Shown here in pieces: positions 18,073 to 31,650 of a DNA stretch of 64,000 nucleotides. Under the pieces are notes generated by a model. The model had not been told where the DNA came from, ran no database searches, and saw only the letters and a program-made list of their open reading frames with translations. Every line of letters starts with the position of its first letter. The stretch's first letter is position 1. Origin of the DNA: Marinobacterium sediminicola (GTDB lineage: Bacteria > Pseudomonadota > Gammaproteobacteria > Pseudomonadales > Balneatricaceae). The stretch lies in the NCBI RefSeq assembly GCF_022343685.1, contig NZ_CP092123.1:496001-560000 (forward strand). Direction: 5' to 3'. The position numbers were made by a program, and so were the translations under genes.

Positions 18073-21000
18073 TCCTGGTTTTATTCACCTTCGGGTGCAC
18101 TCCGAATATTCCCTGTTCGATGGTTTGGTACGCATCAAGCCGCTGGTGTCTACGGCTGCGGCTCAGCAAATGCCTGCTGTTGCGATTACTGACCAGACCA
18201 ACCTGTTCGCGCTGGTTAAATTCTACAAGGCTGCGCTGGGGGCAGGTGTCAAGCCGATTTGTGGTGTGGACCTATGGGTCCAGAATCCGGCTGAGCCAGA
18301 CGGTGAGCCTTTCCGGCTAACCTTGCTGGTGCGCAATGGTCAGGGCTATCGCAATCTGATGGAGCTGGTGTCTCGCGCGTATGCCGAAGGTCAGAACATC
18401 ATTCCCGAATGGGCGCTGGTAAAAAAAGAGTGGATCAAGGAAAAGGCTGAAGGGCTGATTGCACTCTCCGGTGCGCGCCTGGGTGAAGTTGGGCGTGCGT
18501 TGTTGTCGGGGGCGCCTGATCAGGCCGAAGCGGTGCTGGCTGAATGGCAAGAAGTATTCCCTGACAGTTTTTATCTTGAGATTCAGCGTACCGGGCGTTC
18601 CGGTGATGAGGCGCTGGTCCATGCCAGTGTTGAGCTGGCAGCCAAAACCGGTTGTCCGCTGGTTGCGACCAACGAGGTGATGTTCCTCAAACAGGAGGAC
18701 TTTGAAGCCCACGAAGCGCGAGTGTGCATCAACCTTGGACGCACGCTGGATGATCCACAGCGACCGCGCAATTACTCCGATCAGCAGTATTTCCGCTCTG
18801 CCGAGGAAATGGCCGAGCTGTTCAGCGATATTCCCAGTGCGCTGGAAAATACCGTCGAGATCGCACGTCGATGCAACATCGAGATCGAGCTGGGTACTTA
18901 CTATCTGCCACGCTTCCCGGTGCCTGAAGGGATGCTGATGGATGACTTCTTCCGCCAGGTGTCCTGGGACGGGCTGGAGGAGCGACTCGATTTTCTGCTC
19001 GATAAGGCTGCCCCTGATTATCAGGAGCGGCGCAAGCCCTATGAAGAACGTCTGAAGTTCGAACTGGATATCATCATCCAGATGGGTTTTCCGGGCTACT
19101 TCCTGATCGTAATGGACTTTATCAAGTGGGCCAAGGAAAACGGCATCCCGGTAGGCCCTGGGCGCGGCTCCGGTGCCGGTTCACTGGTGGCCTATGTACT
19201 GAAAATTACCGATCTGGACCCGCTTGAATATGACCTGCTGTTCGAGCGCTTCCTGAACCCTGAACGAGTTTCCATGCCTGACTTCGATATCGACTTCTGC
19301 ATGGACAACCGTGACAAGGTGATCGACTACGTGGCCCGGACTTACGGCCGCGATGCCGTTTCTCAGATCATTACTTACGGTACCATGGCTGCGAAGGCGG
19401 TCGTGCGAGACGTGGCGCGCGTTCAGGGCAAGCCCTTTGGCCTGGCTGACCGCCTGTCCAAGCTGATCCCGTTCGAGGTCGGCATGACTTTGAGCAAGGC
19501 CTGGGAGCAGGAAGAGGCACTGCGTGATTTCGTCAATGGCAGTGAAGAAGCCGAAGAAATCATGGAGATGGCCTACAAGCTGGAAGGGATCACCCGAAAT
19601 GTCGGCAAGCACGCCGGTGGTGTGGTGATCGCGCCCACAAAACTGACGGACTTTGCTGCCACCTACTGCGACGAGGAAGGTCAGGGGTTGGTGACCCAGT
19701 TCGACAAGAACGACGTGGAAGAAGCCGGGCTGGTGAAGTTCGACTTCCTCGGCCTGCGCACACTGACCATCATCGACTGGGCACTCGACACCATCAACCG
19801 CAAGCGTCAAAAGGCGGGTGAGGAGCCGTTGGAGATCGAGAGTATCGATCTGGAGGATCCGCCTACCTTCAAACTGCTGCAGAGTGCACAGACGACCGCG
19901 GTGTTCCAGCTTGAATCCAGCGGCATGAAGGACCTGATTCGTCGTCTTCAGCCTTCCCGCTTTGAGGACATCGTCGCACTGGTGGCGCTGTTCCGTCCGG
20001 GGCCGTTGCAGTCGGGCATGGTGGACGACTTCATTAACCGTAAGCACGGTCGCGCGCCTCTGGCCTGGCCACACCCCGACTACCAGCTCGACAGCCTGCA
20101 ACCGGTGCTGGAACCGACCTACGGCATCATCCTGTATCAGGAGCAGGTGATGCAGATTGCCCAGGTAATGGCGGGCTATACACTGGGTGGCGCGGATATG
20201 CTGCGTCGAGCCATGGGTAAAAAAAAGCCTGAGGAGATGGCCAAGCAGCGTGCTGTCTTTCTTGAAGGCTGTGCCAATCAGGGTATTGATAAGGACCTGG
20301 CGGGCAACATCTTCGATCTGGTAGAAAAGTTTGCCGGCTATGGCTTCAACAAGTCTCACTCGGCAGCCTATGCCCTGGTTTCCTACCAGACCGCCTGGCT
20401 GAAGCAGCATTATCCAGCGGCTTTCATGGCCGCAGTACTGTCCTCGGATATGCAGAACACCGACAAGGTGGTGATCTTCATCGAAGAGTGTCGACAGATG
20501 GGGCTCAAGGTGCGTCTGCCGGACGTCAATGACGGTGAGTACATGTTTACCGTCAACGATGCCGATGAAGTGGTGTATGGTCTGGGAGCGGTCAAGGGTG
20601 TCGGTGAAGGTCCCGTGGATGCGATCGTTCAGGCTCGCCGTGAAGGCGGGCCGTTCAAGGACCTGTTTGACTTCTGTGAGCGCGTTGGTGCCGGCAAACT
20701 CAACAAGCGTGTGCTTGAGGCACTGGTGCGCTGTGGTGCGCTGGACAGCCTGGGACCATCGCGTGCGGTTCTTTGGGAGGCCATCGCCTCTGCACTCAAG
20801 GCCGCAGACCAGAGTGCGCGTAATGCCGATGCTGGCATCATGGACATGTTTGGTGCCGTGGAGGCTGAAAGCCCATCCGACCCCTATGCCGAGTTTGGCA
20901 AGGCACGCGACTGGACCGACAAGGAGCGACTCCAGGGTGAAAAGGATACGCTTGGTCTCTATGTGACCGGTCATCCGATCGATGAGTACGAGACCGAGCT

Positions 21001-21565
21001 TAAGCATCTGGTCAGTCGCAAGCTGGTAGAGTTGCAGCCGAGTCGTGGCAGCACCCAGAAAATGGCGGGTCTGGTCGTGGACATGCGACTTAAAAAGACC
21101 AAGAAAGGCGACAACCTTTGTTTCCTGACCCTCGATGACCGCAGTGCCCGCATGGAAGTCACCCTGTTTGGTGACACCTATGAAGAAGCCCGCAACCTGA
21201 TTAATAAGGATGCCGTATTGGTGGTGGAGGGCGAAGTCGCCCAGGATGACTACAATGGCGGACTTAAGGTGCGCTGCAACAAGGTCTCGAGCATGGCGCA
21301 GGTGCGCGCTCAAGCGGCCCGCTGTGTCGAGATATGTTGTGAGCGCCGTCAGATGAATCAGCAAGGGTTGCGTCAGTTGGGGAATACGCTGAGACAGCAT
21401 CGTAGTCCGTTGATCAGTCTGGCGGTGGCCTTGCACTATCGCCGGGAGGATGCCGAAGCGCGGCTCTGGCTTGACAGCCAGTGGGCGACCGCTCCGACCG
21501 ATGAGCTGTTGCTGCAGCTCAAGGAGCAGTTTGGCAACGAGGCGGTCCGGCTCTGTTACGATTGA
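18065..21565 (+). CDS. dnaE: DNA polymerase III alpha subunit
   Basis: 1166 aa, the usual DnaE1 size. The N-terminal PHP domain begins [15 protein letters not shown]. The catalytic palm contains [14 protein letters not shown] (about 360) and [15 protein letters not shown] (about 401-415). The tandem helix-hairpin-helix, OB-fold (about 990-1070) and a C-terminal tau-binding region follow. It is the replicative polymerase catalytic subunit. The opposite strand holds an 808-codon open frame, which I take as an artefact of codon use. Confidence 0.99.
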   Translation: MSDPGFIHLRVHSEYSLFDGLVRIKPLVSTAAAQQMPAVAITDQTNLFALVKFYKAALGAGVKPICGVDLWVQNPAEPDGEPFRLTLLVRNGQGYRNLMELVSRAYAEGQNIIPEWALVKKEWIKEKAEGLIALSGARLGEVGRALLSGAPDQAEAVLAEWQEVFPDSFYLEIQRTGRSGDEALVHASVELAAKTGCPLVATNEVMFLKQEDFEAHEARVCINLGRTLDDPQRPRNYSDQQYFRSAEEMAELFSDIPSALENTVEIARRCNIEIELGTYYLPRFPVPEGMLMDDFFRQVSWDGLEERLDFLLDKAAPDYQERRKPYEERLKFELDIIIQMGFPGYFLIVMDFIKWAKENGIPVGPGRGSGAGSLVAYVLKITDLDPLEYDLLFERFLNPERVSMPDFDIDFCMDNRDKVIDYVARTYGRDAVSQIITYGTMAAKAVVRDVARVQGKPFGLADRLSKLIPFEVGMTLSKAWEQEEALRDFVNGSEEAEEIMEMAYKLEGITRNVGKHAGGVVIAPTKLTDFAATYCDEEGQGLVTQFDKNDVEEAGLVKFDFLGLRTLTIIDWALDTINRKRQKAGEEPLEIESIDLEDPPTFKLLQSAQTTAVFQLESSGMKDLIRRLQPSRFEDIVALVALFRPGPLQSGMVDDFINRKHGRAPLAWPHPDYQLDSLQPVLEPTYGIILYQEQVMQIAQVMAGYTLGGADMLRRAMGKKKPEEMAKQRAVFLEGCANQGIDKDLAGNIFDLVEKFAGYGFNKSHSAAYALVSYQTAWLKQHYPAAFMAAVLSSDMQNTDKVVIFIEECRQMGLKVRLPDVNDGEYMFTVNDADEVVYGLGAVKGVGEGPVDAIVQARREGGPFKDLFDFCERVGAGKLNKRVLEALVRCGALDSLGPSRAVLWEAIASALKAADQSARNADAGIMDMFGAVEAESPSDPYAEFGKARDWTDKERLQGEKDTLGLYVTGHPIDEYETELKHLVSRKLVELQPSRGSTQKMAGLVVDMRLKKTKKGDNLCFLTLDDRSARMEVTLFGDTYEEARNLINKDAVLVVEGEVAQDDYNGGLKVRCNKVSSMAQVRAQAARCVEICCERRQMNQQGLRQLGNTLRQHRSPLISLAVALHYRREDAEARLWLDSQWATAPTDELLLQLKEQFGNEAVRLCYD

Positions 21566-21657
21566 ACAGGGTGGTGATCCGAGCCGGCAGACGGTAGAAT
21601 CGTGCAATTATTTTTCGTGCCTTTGGGCCCCAAGTTACTGAACAGAAGCAGACACGC

Positions 21658-22617
21658 ATGAATCCGAACTATCTGGATTTTGAACAGCCGATTGCAGAGC
21701 TGGAAGCCAAAATCAGTGAGCTGCGCCATGTCAACGAGGACACGGCGGGGCTCAACCTGAGTGATGAGCTGGAAAAGCTGCAGGAAAAGAGTCGTACCCT
21801 GACCGAGTCGATCTTCAAGGATCTGTCTGCCTGGCAGATCTCCCAGATCGCACGTCACCCGCAGCGTCCTTATACCCTTGATTACGTCAAACACATCTTT
21901 GATGACTTTGACGAAATCCACGGTGACCGCCATTTTGCCGACGATCAGGCTATCGTGGGCGGCCTGGCTCGCCTGGATGGTCGCCCGGTGATGGTGATCG
22001 GTCATCAGAAAGGCCGTGAGGTAAAGGAAAAGGTGCGTCGCAACTTCGGCATGCCACGCCCTGAAGGATACCGCAAGGCGTTGCGCATGATGGAAATGGC
22101 CGAGCGCTTCAAGCTGCCGGTACTGACCTTCATCGACACGCCGGGAGCCTACCCGGGTATCGATGCGGAAGAGCGTGGCCAGTCCGAGGCGATCGCTTTC
22201 AACCTGGCCAAAATGTCTCAGCTGAACACTCCGATCATCTCGACCGTGATCGGTGAAGGCGGCTCCGGTGGTGCACTGGCGATCGGTGTCTGTGACGAGC
22301 TGCTGATGCTGCAGTACGGCACCTACTCGGTTATTTCACCGGAAGGCTGTGCGTCCATCCTGTGGAAAAGTGCGGAGCGTGCATCCGATGCGGCCAAGGC
22401 GATGGGTATTACTTCCGGTCGTCTGCATGAGCTGGGTCTGGTTGATCAGGTGGTAAGCGAGCCTTTGGGGGGCGCACACCGCAACCCTGAGCTGATGGCA
22501 GCCAACCTGAAAAAACACCTGCTGGAAACGCTTGACCGTCTTTCTACTCTGGAGTCCGACGAGCTGCTTGAGCGTCGTTACCAGCGCCTGATGTCCTACG
22601 GTGTGTTCGAGGACTGA
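21658..22617 (+). CDS. accA: Acetyl-CoA carboxylase carboxyltransferase, alpha subunit
   Basis: 319 aa. With AccD it transfers CO2 from carboxybiotin to acetyl-CoA, the first step of fatty-acid synthesis. It starts [19 protein letters not shown] and has the crotonase-fold blocks [35 protein letters not shown] and [14 protein letters not shown]. It begins 92 bp after dnaE, its normal neighbour. Confidence 0.98.
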   Translation: MNPNYLDFEQPIAELEAKISELRHVNEDTAGLNLSDELEKLQEKSRTLTESIFKDLSAWQISQIARHPQRPYTLDYVKHIFDDFDEIHGDRHFADDQAIVGGLARLDGRPVMVIGHQKGREVKEKVRRNFGMPRPEGYRKALRMMEMAERFKLPVLTFIDTPGAYPGIDAEERGQSEAIAFNLAKMSQLNTPIISTVIGEGGSGGALAIGVCDELLMLQYGTYSVISPEGCASILWKSAERASDAAKAMGITSGRLHELGLVDQVVSEPLGGAHRNPELMAANLKKHLLETLDRLSTLESDELLERRYQRLMSYGVFED

Positions 22618-23929
22618 TGAATATCGGGCAGTTTCCCCGCTGCCCGTTTTGCTTCAAGATCTGGCAGCCCGACTGGCTGTTGAGATTGATGTCCGCCGCT
22701 GGGTTATTGCTTTCAGTGGCGGTCTCGATTCCTCTCTTCTGCTTGAACTCTGTTCCCGCCTGCAATTGGCTCAGCCACTGGTAGCGCTTCATATCGACCA
22801 TCAGCTGCAGCCAGGATCGGCCGACTGGGCCGAACATTGTCGACGTCATTGTCAGCGCCTTTCGGTGCCGCTGACAACGCTGACCGTCATTCCTGATTCG
22901 GCTTCGGAAGCCAGTGCCCGTGATGCCCGATATGCGGCTTTTACCGACTTCCTTCAATCCGGAGACTGTCTGTTGCTGGCGCAGCATGCCGATGACCAGG
23001 CAGAGACGCTGTTGCTGCGCCTGCTGCGCGGTGCCGGTGTTGCCGGGATGGCAGGCATGCCTGAGCGCAGGCCTTTGGGCAAGGGGCGATTGCTTCGTCC
23101 GCTATTGACCCTGTCAAGGGCCTCGCTTGAACAATGTGCGGCAGAGCTCGGGTTGTCGCCGGTGGAGGATCCGAGCAACGGGCAGGATCACTATGATCGT
23201 AACTGGCTGCGATTGCATATCATGCCGGGCCTGAAACAACATTGGCCGGCTCTGCTGCAGCGTTGTCGGGATACGGCGGCTCTTATGGCCGATGCGAATC
23301 TGTTGCTGCGCGAGCGTGCTGAAGAGGATCTGCAGATTTGTCGACTGGGAACGGGTGAGCTGAGCATCGAGGCGATTCGCCGGTTATCGCCAGAGCGTCA
23401 GCGTAATCTTGTCCATCACTGGGTTAGCCACCAAGCGGGGATGCGTCTGAGTCGCCAGCGGTTGCAAAACCTGCTGAACTCCATGCTCTCTGAACGTGAT
23501 GATGCCGAGCCTGTGGAGCGACTTCAGGGACAGCAGCTCAGGCGCTATCGTGATCGCCTTTATCTGCTTCCGGATCCGCTGCCGACCATAAAGGCCGACA
23601 GCCGTTTGTCGTTGGTCGTCGGGACGCCCCTGGTGTTACCCCAGGGGGTGCTTGAGTGGGAACGATCAAGGCTGGGGCTGCCGGAAGGCGTGGCATTAAC
23701 GCTGGGTTTTCGTCAGGGGGGCGAGCGCCTCAGGCCCATGGGGCGAGGGGGTTCTGTCAGTCTCAAGCAGTTGCTGCAGGAAGCTGGTGTACCTCCCTGG
23801 CTCAGGTCTTTGCAGCCGATTATCTGGCTTGGAGACAGTATTCTGGCCGTTCCGGGCGTCTGCCTGTGCGAAGGTCCCTGGGTCGAAAACGCTTGGGTGC
23901 CTCAATGGAGCGGTTTTGGTTTGTCCTGA
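22601..23929 (+). CDS. tilS: tRNA(Ile)-lysidine synthetase
   Basis: 442 aa if it starts at the GTG at 22601, or 426 aa from the TTG at 22649. The latter gives an N-terminus closer to the family, which has only about 15-25 residues before the PP-loop. TilS modifies C34 of tRNA-Ile(CAU) to lysidine, changing decoding from AUG to AUA. The ATP-binding PP-loop is [15 protein letters not shown]. The [17 protein letters not shown] segment and the C-terminal substrate-binding domains are present. A terminator-like hairpin overlaps the 5' end, so the start and the transcriptional link to accA are unsure. Confidence 0.95.
   Translation: MCSRTDEYRAVSPLPVLLQDLAARLAVEIDVRRWVIAFSGGLDSSLLLELCSRLQLAQPLVALHIDHQLQPGSADWAEHCRRHCQRLSVPLTTLTVIPDSASEASARDARYAAFTDFLQSGDCLLLAQHADDQAETLLLRLLRGAGVAGMAGMPERRPLGKGRLLRPLLTLSRASLEQCAAELGLSPVEDPSNGQDHYDRNWLRLHIMPGLKQHWPALLQRCRDTAALMADANLLLRERAEEDLQICRLGTGELSIEAIRRLSPERQRNLVHHWVSHQAGMRLSRQRLQNLLNSMLSERDDAEPVERLQGQQLRRYRDRLYLLPDPLPTIKADSRLSLVVGTPLVLPQGVLEWERSRLGLPEGVALTLGFRQGGERLRPMGRGGSVSLKQLLQEAGVPPWLRSLQPIIWLGDSILAVPGVCLCEGPWVENAWVPQWSGFGLS
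22625..22650 (+). terminator. Terminator-like hairpin at the 5' end of tilS
   Basis: CGGGCAG at 22625-22631 pairs with CTGCCCG at 22640-22646, followed by TTTT. It lies 8 bp after the accA stop and inside the tilS frame if the GTG start is used. Confidence 0.5.
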
Positions 23930-26965
<3,036 letters not shown>

Positions 26966-26981
26966 GTCCTGAAAATGTGAT

Positions 26982-27008
26982 AAAAAGGGGGCCTTGGGCC
27001 CCCTTTTT
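26982..27008 (+). terminator. Intrinsic terminator after eno
   Basis: AAAAAGGGGGCC and GGCCCCCTTTTTT flank TTG, a strong 12-bp stem with T tract, 16 bp after the eno stop. Confidence 0.9.
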
Positions 27009-27041
27009 TGACCCTGGGCCTGATTCGCAAGAGGTAAGCCT

Positions 27042-27338
27042 GTGTACCGCTGGTTGTTGTTGATTCTGCTGGTGATGCTCGCCGGGCTGCAATATCGGCT
27101 CTGGTTTGGCGAAGCCAACCTGCGTCAGGTATGGCAGCTGGAGCAACAAATTCTGGAGCAGCAGCAGGTTAATCAGCAGCTGACAGAGCGCAACAAACGC
27201 CTTGAGGCTGAAGTGCAGGATCTCAAGCAGGGTCTGACCGCTCTGGAGGAGCGCGCCCGTAGTGAGATGGGCATGATCCGAGAGGGTGAAACCTTCTTCC
27301 AGTTAATCGAACCCGAGCCGGAGACATCTCAACGTTGA
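27042..27338 (+). CDS. ftsB: Cell division protein FtsB
   Basis: 98 aa, GTG start after AGAGGT. A short cytoplasmic tail and one transmembrane helix (about 4-21, LLLILLVMLAGLQYRLW) are followed by a periplasmic coiled coil (about 30-72). FtsB joins FtsL and FtsQ in the divisome. The family C-terminal segment MGMIREGETFFQLIEP is present. In related genomes ispD and ispF follow; here truD overlaps its stop. Confidence 0.95.
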   Translation: MYRWLLLILLVMLAGLQYRLWFGEANLRQVWQLEQQILEQQQVNQQLTERNKRLEAEVQDLKQGLTALEERARSEMGMIREGETFFQLIEPEPETSQR

Positions 27339-28372
27339 ACCTAGATCTCGCCTGTAAGTGGCTGTATGGCGAGCCATTATCCCAAGCGATGCTGCGCAGT
27401 GCCGCGGACGACTTTCAGGTCTATGAACGTCTGCCGTTTGAACCTGATGGCGAAGGGGAGCATCTTTTCCTGTATATCCGCAAGACCGGAGAAAACACTG
27501 ATTGGGTCGCCCGCCAATTGGCACGCTTCTGTCAGATTAGCCCTCGTGATGTCGGCTATGCCGGCAAAAAGGATCGCCACGCCGTAACCGAACAATGGTT
27601 CAGCGTGCGTCTGCCGATCGGAAGAACTTTGAACTGGTCTCTGTTCGGGGGTGAGACTATCGAGGTACTGAAAACGGAGCGCCACAGCCGTAAACTCAGG
27701 CTGGGGGCTTTGTCTGGTAACCGATTTGTCATTCGGCTGCGCCAGGTATCCCAGCCTGACGCATTGGCTGCGCGGATTGAGAAAGTGCGCCTGGGGGTTC
27801 CCAACTATTTCGGCGAGCAGCGCTTCGGCAATGATGGCGGAAACCTGACCAAGGGGCAGGCACTTTTGGCCGGGACGCTGAGGGAGCGCCAGCGACACAA
27901 GAAAGGGTTGTATATCTCTGCCCTGCGCTCCTGGCTGTTCAATCAGGTGATTAGCGCCCGTATTGATCAGCAGTTATGGAGCAGCATACTGCCCGGGGAT
28001 GTACTCATGCTGAATGGCACCCAGAGCTGTTTCATGGCTGATAATCCCTCGGACATGATGCCGCGCCTTGAGCAGGGTGATCTGCATTTGACCGGCCCCA
28101 TGTGGGGGCGTGGCGAGTTGATGACCCAGATCGATGCGCGGGCATTTGAAATGGCAGCGCTGGCGCCATGGCAGTCATTGTGTGAGGGGCTTGAAGGCCT
28201 GGGCCTGAACCAGGAGCGCCGCTCACTTCGATTGATGCCTCAGGGGTTGAAGGCCGAAGCTGAGGCAGAGGACCAGTGGCGTCTGGAATTCGAACTCCCG
28301 GCAGGGGCTTTTGCCACCAGTGTATTGCGTGAACTTTGTCAGTGGCATAACGCGGCCACCGAGCAGATATAA
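27335..28372 (+). CDS. truD: tRNA pseudouridine(13) synthase
   Basis: 345 aa with a TTG start overlapping the ftsB stop by 4 bp. TruD makes pseudouridine 13 in tRNA-Glu. The catalytic Asp is in GYAGKKDRHAVTEQWFS near 80, and the FGEQRFGNDGGN block follows near 160. Length equals the family norm. Its direct contact with ftsB leaves no room for the usual ispD and ispF. Confidence 0.95.
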   Translation: MNLDLACKWLYGEPLSQAMLRSAADDFQVYERLPFEPDGEGEHLFLYIRKTGENTDWVARQLARFCQISPRDVGYAGKKDRHAVTEQWFSVRLPIGRTLNWSLFGGETIEVLKTERHSRKLRLGALSGNRFVIRLRQVSQPDALAARIEKVRLGVPNYFGEQRFGNDGGNLTKGQALLAGTLRERQRHKKGLYISALRSWLFNQVISARIDQQLWSSILPGDVLMLNGTQSCFMADNPSDMMPRLEQGDLHLTGPMWGRGELMTQIDARAFEMAALAPWQSLCEGLEGLGLNQERRSLRLMPQGLKAEAEAEDQWRLEFELPAGAFATSVLRELCQWHNAATEQI

Positions 28373-28387
28373 TCAAGAAGAACGGAC

Positions 28388-29143
28388 ATGCTGACTCTGA
28401 TCTCTAATGACGATGGTGTGTATGCACCGGGATTGGCCACTTTGGCAGAACGTTTGGCGCAGGATCATCAGACCTGCGTGGTGGCGCCTGATCGTAACCG
28501 TAGCGGTGCCAGCAATTCGCTGACGCTGGATCGACCACTGGAAGCCCACTACCACAGCAGCGGTTATTACGGTATCAACGGTACGCCAACTGACTGCGTA
28601 CATCTGGGGGGCTCGGGGCTGTTCACGGATGGCCAGAAGCCGGATATCGTCGTGTCTGGCATCAATGCCGGCGCGAATCTGGGCGATGATGTGCTGTATT
28701 CCGGCACCGTTGCGGCAGCGACAGAAGGGCGTCACTGTCGACTTCCTCCTATCGCTGTATCCATGCACAGTTTCCATCCACAGCACTATGAGACGGCTGC
28801 TGAAATTGTGGCGACATTGATTCAGCGCCTGGAATCACTGGTGGTAGCGCCGCGGACTGTCCTCAATGTCAATGTGCCTGATCTCCCACTGGATCAGATC
28901 AAGGGTATCCATGTCACTCGTCTTGGGCATCGTCATGGTGCGGAGCCTCCTGTACAGGTTGAAGACCCGCGAGGGCGGGTTCGATACTGGATTGCCGGTG
29001 CGGGAGATGCAGCGGATTCAGAACCCGGTACCGACTTTTACGCGGTGGAAAACGGCTTTGTGTCGGTGACGCCCCTGCAGATCGACATGACCCACTATAC
29101 GGGCATGGATAATCTGGCGGACTGGCTGGAGGGGCTGATGTGA
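28388..29143 (+). CDS. surE: 5'/3'-nucleotidase and exopolyphosphatase SurE
   Basis: 251 aa. The metal-binding N-terminus [13 protein letters not shown] and the later [19 protein letters not shown] and [20 protein letters not shown] blocks are diagnostic. The family hydrolyses nucleoside monophosphates and helps stationary-phase survival. Its stop overlaps the start of pcm, and rpoS lies downstream, so the classical surE-pcm-nlpD-rpoS stress cluster is intact. Confidence 0.98.
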   Translation: MLTLISNDDGVYAPGLATLAERLAQDHQTCVVAPDRNRSGASNSLTLDRPLEAHYHSSGYYGINGTPTDCVHLGGSGLFTDGQKPDIVVSGINAGANLGDDVLYSGTVAAATEGRHCRLPPIAVSMHSFHPQHYETAAEIVATLIQRLESLVVAPRTVLNVNVPDLPLDQIKGIHVTRLGHRHGAEPPVQVEDPRGRVRYWIAGAGDAADSEPGTDFYAVENGFVSVTPLQIDMTHYTGMDNLADWLEGLM

Positions 29144-29805
29144 TCGATCGGGATTTGCAGGGTATCGGCATGACCTCTCGGCGGACACGGGAGCGTCTTG
29201 CGCAGCGTTTGCGTGATCAGGGTGTTCTGAATGAGGATGTGCTGAAGGTGCTGGTTGATACACCTCGTCACATTTTCATCGATGAGGCGCTCTCGCATCG
29301 AGCGTATGAAGACACGGCACTACCCATCGGCTTTAACCAGACCATCTCCCAGCCCTATATCGTCGCACGGATGACGGAGCAGTTGCTGGAGGCCGGTCCT
29401 CTTGCCAAAGTGTTGGAAGTGGGTACCGGTTCCGGTTACCAGACGGCGATACTGGCTCAGCTGGTGGATCAGGTTTTCAGCGTTGAGCGGATACGCCCGC
29501 TGCAGGAGAAAGCACGCAAGCGCCTGCAACGACTCAAGCTGCATAATGTGATGCTGCGCCATACCGATGGCGGGATGGGCTGGCCTGACAAGGCGCCTTT
29601 TGACGGAATTCTTGTGACGGCCGCTCCCCGGGAAGTACCGAAGGAGCTGCTGGAGCAGCTGGCTGTTGGGGGGCGTCTGGTCATACCTGTTGGTGACGAG
29701 CATCAGACCCTGAAGCGGATCACACGCACCAGTGAGACTGAATACGAAACCGAAGTGCTGGAAAGTGTCCGTTTTGTGCCGCTGCTTGGCGGGACAGTGC
29801 GTTAA
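29140..29805 (+). CDS. pcm: Protein-L-isoaspartate O-methyltransferase
   Basis: 221 aa from the GTG at 29140 (GTGA overlap with surE). An ATG ten codons later ([14 protein letters not shown]) matches the start used in many relatives and is a real alternative. The enzyme repairs isoaspartyl residues in aged proteins using SAM. The SAM-binding [15 protein letters not shown] is near 90, and [17 protein letters not shown] near 67 is the family signature. Confidence 0.97.
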   Translation: MIDRDLQGIGMTSRRTRERLAQRLRDQGVLNEDVLKVLVDTPRHIFIDEALSHRAYEDTALPIGFNQTISQPYIVARMTEQLLEAGPLAKVLEVGTGSGYQTAILAQLVDQVFSVERIRPLQEKARKRLQRLKLHNVMLRHTDGGMGWPDKAPFDGILVTAAPREVPKELLEQLAVGGRLVIPVGDEHQTLKRITRTSETEYETEVLESVRFVPLLGGTVR

Positions 29806-29821
29806 TTGATGAGGAATGTAC

Positions 29822-30742
29822 GTGCGAAGTAAAAAGGACTATCTGCTGCTGTCCGGCAAAGGGATGATGATGGGGGCAGCCGATGCCGTTCCCGGTGTAT
29901 CCGGCGGTACAATTGCGTTTATTACCGGTATCTACGAAGAGCTCATTGATACCTTAAAGCAGTTCAATCCCGAAGCTGTTCGTATCCTGTTCAGTGAGGG
30001 GCTTCTATCCTGCTGGCGCTATGTAAATGGTAATTTCCTGCTGGCGCTTTTCAGTGGAGTTCTGCTGAGCCTGGTGTCGGTGTCTCATCTGGTGCTCTAT
30101 TTGCTGGAAGCGCATCCTATTCTGATCTGGTCGTTTTTCTTCGGACTGATTTTGGCATCGACCTGGAGTGTGTTGCGTCATATTCGTGGCTGGAATACCA
30201 ACCTTGTGGCCATGTTTGCCAGCGGAGCCTTGCTCGCCTATATCATTACCGAACAGGCACCGACTTCTGTTGAACCTACCTTGATGATGGTCTTTCTCTC
30301 CGGCATGATCGCTATCTGTGCCATGATATTGCCGGGTATTTCAGGCAGTTTTATTTTGCTGCTGATGGGCATGTATACACCCATTCTTGGCGCGATCAAA
30401 GGGTTGGAGTGGCTGACACTTGGGTTGTTCGTCAGTGGCTGTGTACTTGGACTGCTCAGTTTCTCGCGGGTATTGAGTTGGGCATTTCATCACCACCGAA
30501 TGCTGACTCTGGCTTTGCTGGGTGGCTTCATGCTGGGTTCGTTGAACAAGGTGTGGCCATGGAAATACACGCTGGCCTATACCATCAACCGGCATGGAGA
30601 AGAGGTGCCGCTACTGCAGGATAATCTGCTGCCGGGCAGCTATGAGGTTCTGACCGGGTTGAATGCCTGGTTGTGGCCTGCTTTGGCGCTGATGTTGTTG
30701 GGTGCGCTGCTGGGAGTGGTGATGGACCGCCAGCAGCACTGA
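29822..30742 (+). CDS. DUF368 membrane protein, PopT-like undecaprenyl-phosphate translocase
   Basis: 306 aa. The GTG at 29822 is chosen because TGAGGA sits six bases before it; the ATG two codons upstream touches the SD. The N-terminal signature GAADAVPGVSGGTIAFITGIYEEL and a repeat of the motif near 170 (MILPGISGSFILLLMG) define the DUF368 family, with about eight membrane helices. DUF368 proteins (PopT) have been shown to return undecaprenyl phosphate to the inner leaflet in Vibrio and Staphylococcus. Here the gene sits between pcm and nlpD, ahead of an envelope-division factor, and uppS lies in the same gene run. The family is sure; the transport role rests on homology. Confidence 0.85.
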   Translation: MRSKKDYLLLSGKGMMMGAADAVPGVSGGTIAFITGIYEELIDTLKQFNPEAVRILFSEGLLSCWRYVNGNFLLALFSGVLLSLVSVSHLVLYLLEAHPILIWSFFFGLILASTWSVLRHIRGWNTNLVAMFASGALLAYIITEQAPTSVEPTLMMVFLSGMIAICAMILPGISGSFILLLMGMYTPILGAIKGLEWLTLGLFVSGCVLGLLSFSRVLSWAFHHHRMLTLALLGGFMLGSLNKVWPWKYTLAYTINRHGEEVPLLQDNLLPGSYEVLTGLNAWLWPALALMLLGALLGVVMDRQQH

Positions 30743-30756
30743 AGTGGGAGACCGGA

Positions 30757-31581
30757 GTGCCCTATCGTTTGCTGCTTGTGCTGACTTGTCTGGGCATGGT
30801 CCTTGGGGGGTGCTCGACGGGTTATGCGCCTGTTGCCGAGCGCTCTCTGGGGGCCCGGGCAAGTGCCAAGGAGCCCGCACCATCAAACTACCGGGTCAAA
30901 CAGGGTGATACCCTCTATTCCATCGCCTTTCGCTATGGTCTGGATTACCGCAGTGTGGCTCGCTGGAATAACATCGATAGCCAATACTTCATCTACCCGG
31001 GGCAGAAACTGCGCCTTCAGGCTCCGCCGGTCACGGCCAGTTCGCGATCCGGCGAAAGAGCGACCCGCGCCTCATCCACCTCTTCCTCAACGGCTTCTAC
31101 GGCCGCCAAACCCTCTCCGTCCGCTACAGCTGCGAGACCCGCGGTTGCTGCGCCTGCAGCCCGTCCAGCGCCCCGTTCTTCACGTCAGGAAGCATCTGCA
31201 CCCTCTGGTCCTGTGCGCTGGCACTGGCCTCATGAAGGCAAAATTATCCTCGCCTTTGGCCGTGGCCAGCCGGCCAACAAAGGGGTTGATATTGCAGGCA
31301 ACAAGGGCGAAGCCGTCAAAGCTGCCGCACATGGGGAAGTGGTGTATGCCGGTAACGGGCTGCTGGGTTACGGCAACCTGGTTATTGTGAACCACGATAA
31401 ACGCTATCTCAGTGCCTATGCACATAACAGTCGCATCTTTGTACGAGAGGGTGATAAGGTTAAAGCTGGTGAAAAAATAGCCGAGATAGGTAATACCGGT
31501 GCCACTCGCACAATGCTGCATTTTGAAATCAGACGAGATGGAGATCCGGTAGACCCGTTGCGCTATCTTCCCAAGCGATAA
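30757..31581 (+). CDS. nlpD: NlpD, LysM/LytM-domain lipoprotein amidase activator
   Basis: 274 aa from the GTG at 30757, six bases after GGGAG; the frame is open further upstream within the previous gene. The lipobox LGGC has its Cys near 19. LysM covers about 45-90 (YRVKQGDTLYSIAFRYGLD), then a Ser/Thr/Ala/Pro-rich linker and a C-terminal LytM (M23) domain at about 170-270. The first zinc His of active LytM enzymes is Asn here (NKGVDIAG), so it is a degenerate domain, as in E. coli NlpD, which activates amidase AmiC at division. rpoS follows, as usual. Confidence 0.95.
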   Translation: MPYRLLLVLTCLGMVLGGCSTGYAPVAERSLGARASAKEPAPSNYRVKQGDTLYSIAFRYGLDYRSVARWNNIDSQYFIYPGQKLRLQAPPVTASSRSGERATRASSTSSSTASTAAKPSPSATAARPAVAAPAARPAPRSSRQEASAPSGPVRWHWPHEGKIILAFGRGQPANKGVDIAGNKGEAVKAAAHGEVVYAGNGLLGYGNLVIVNHDKRYLSAYAHNSRIFVREGDKVKAGEKIAEIGNTGATRTMLHFEIRRDGDPVDPLRYLPKR

Positions 31582-31650
31582 CAACAATAAAAATCATGAC
31601 AAGCCGGGATGGGTGTAAGTCCGCCCTCCCAAAACCTGGGGGTGAAGATT

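Noticed and set aside
19181-21607. 808-codon open frame antisense to dnaE
   Set aside because: It mirrors the codon pattern of dnaE, has no family likeness and no SD. Long antisense frames are common opposite biased, GC-rich genes.
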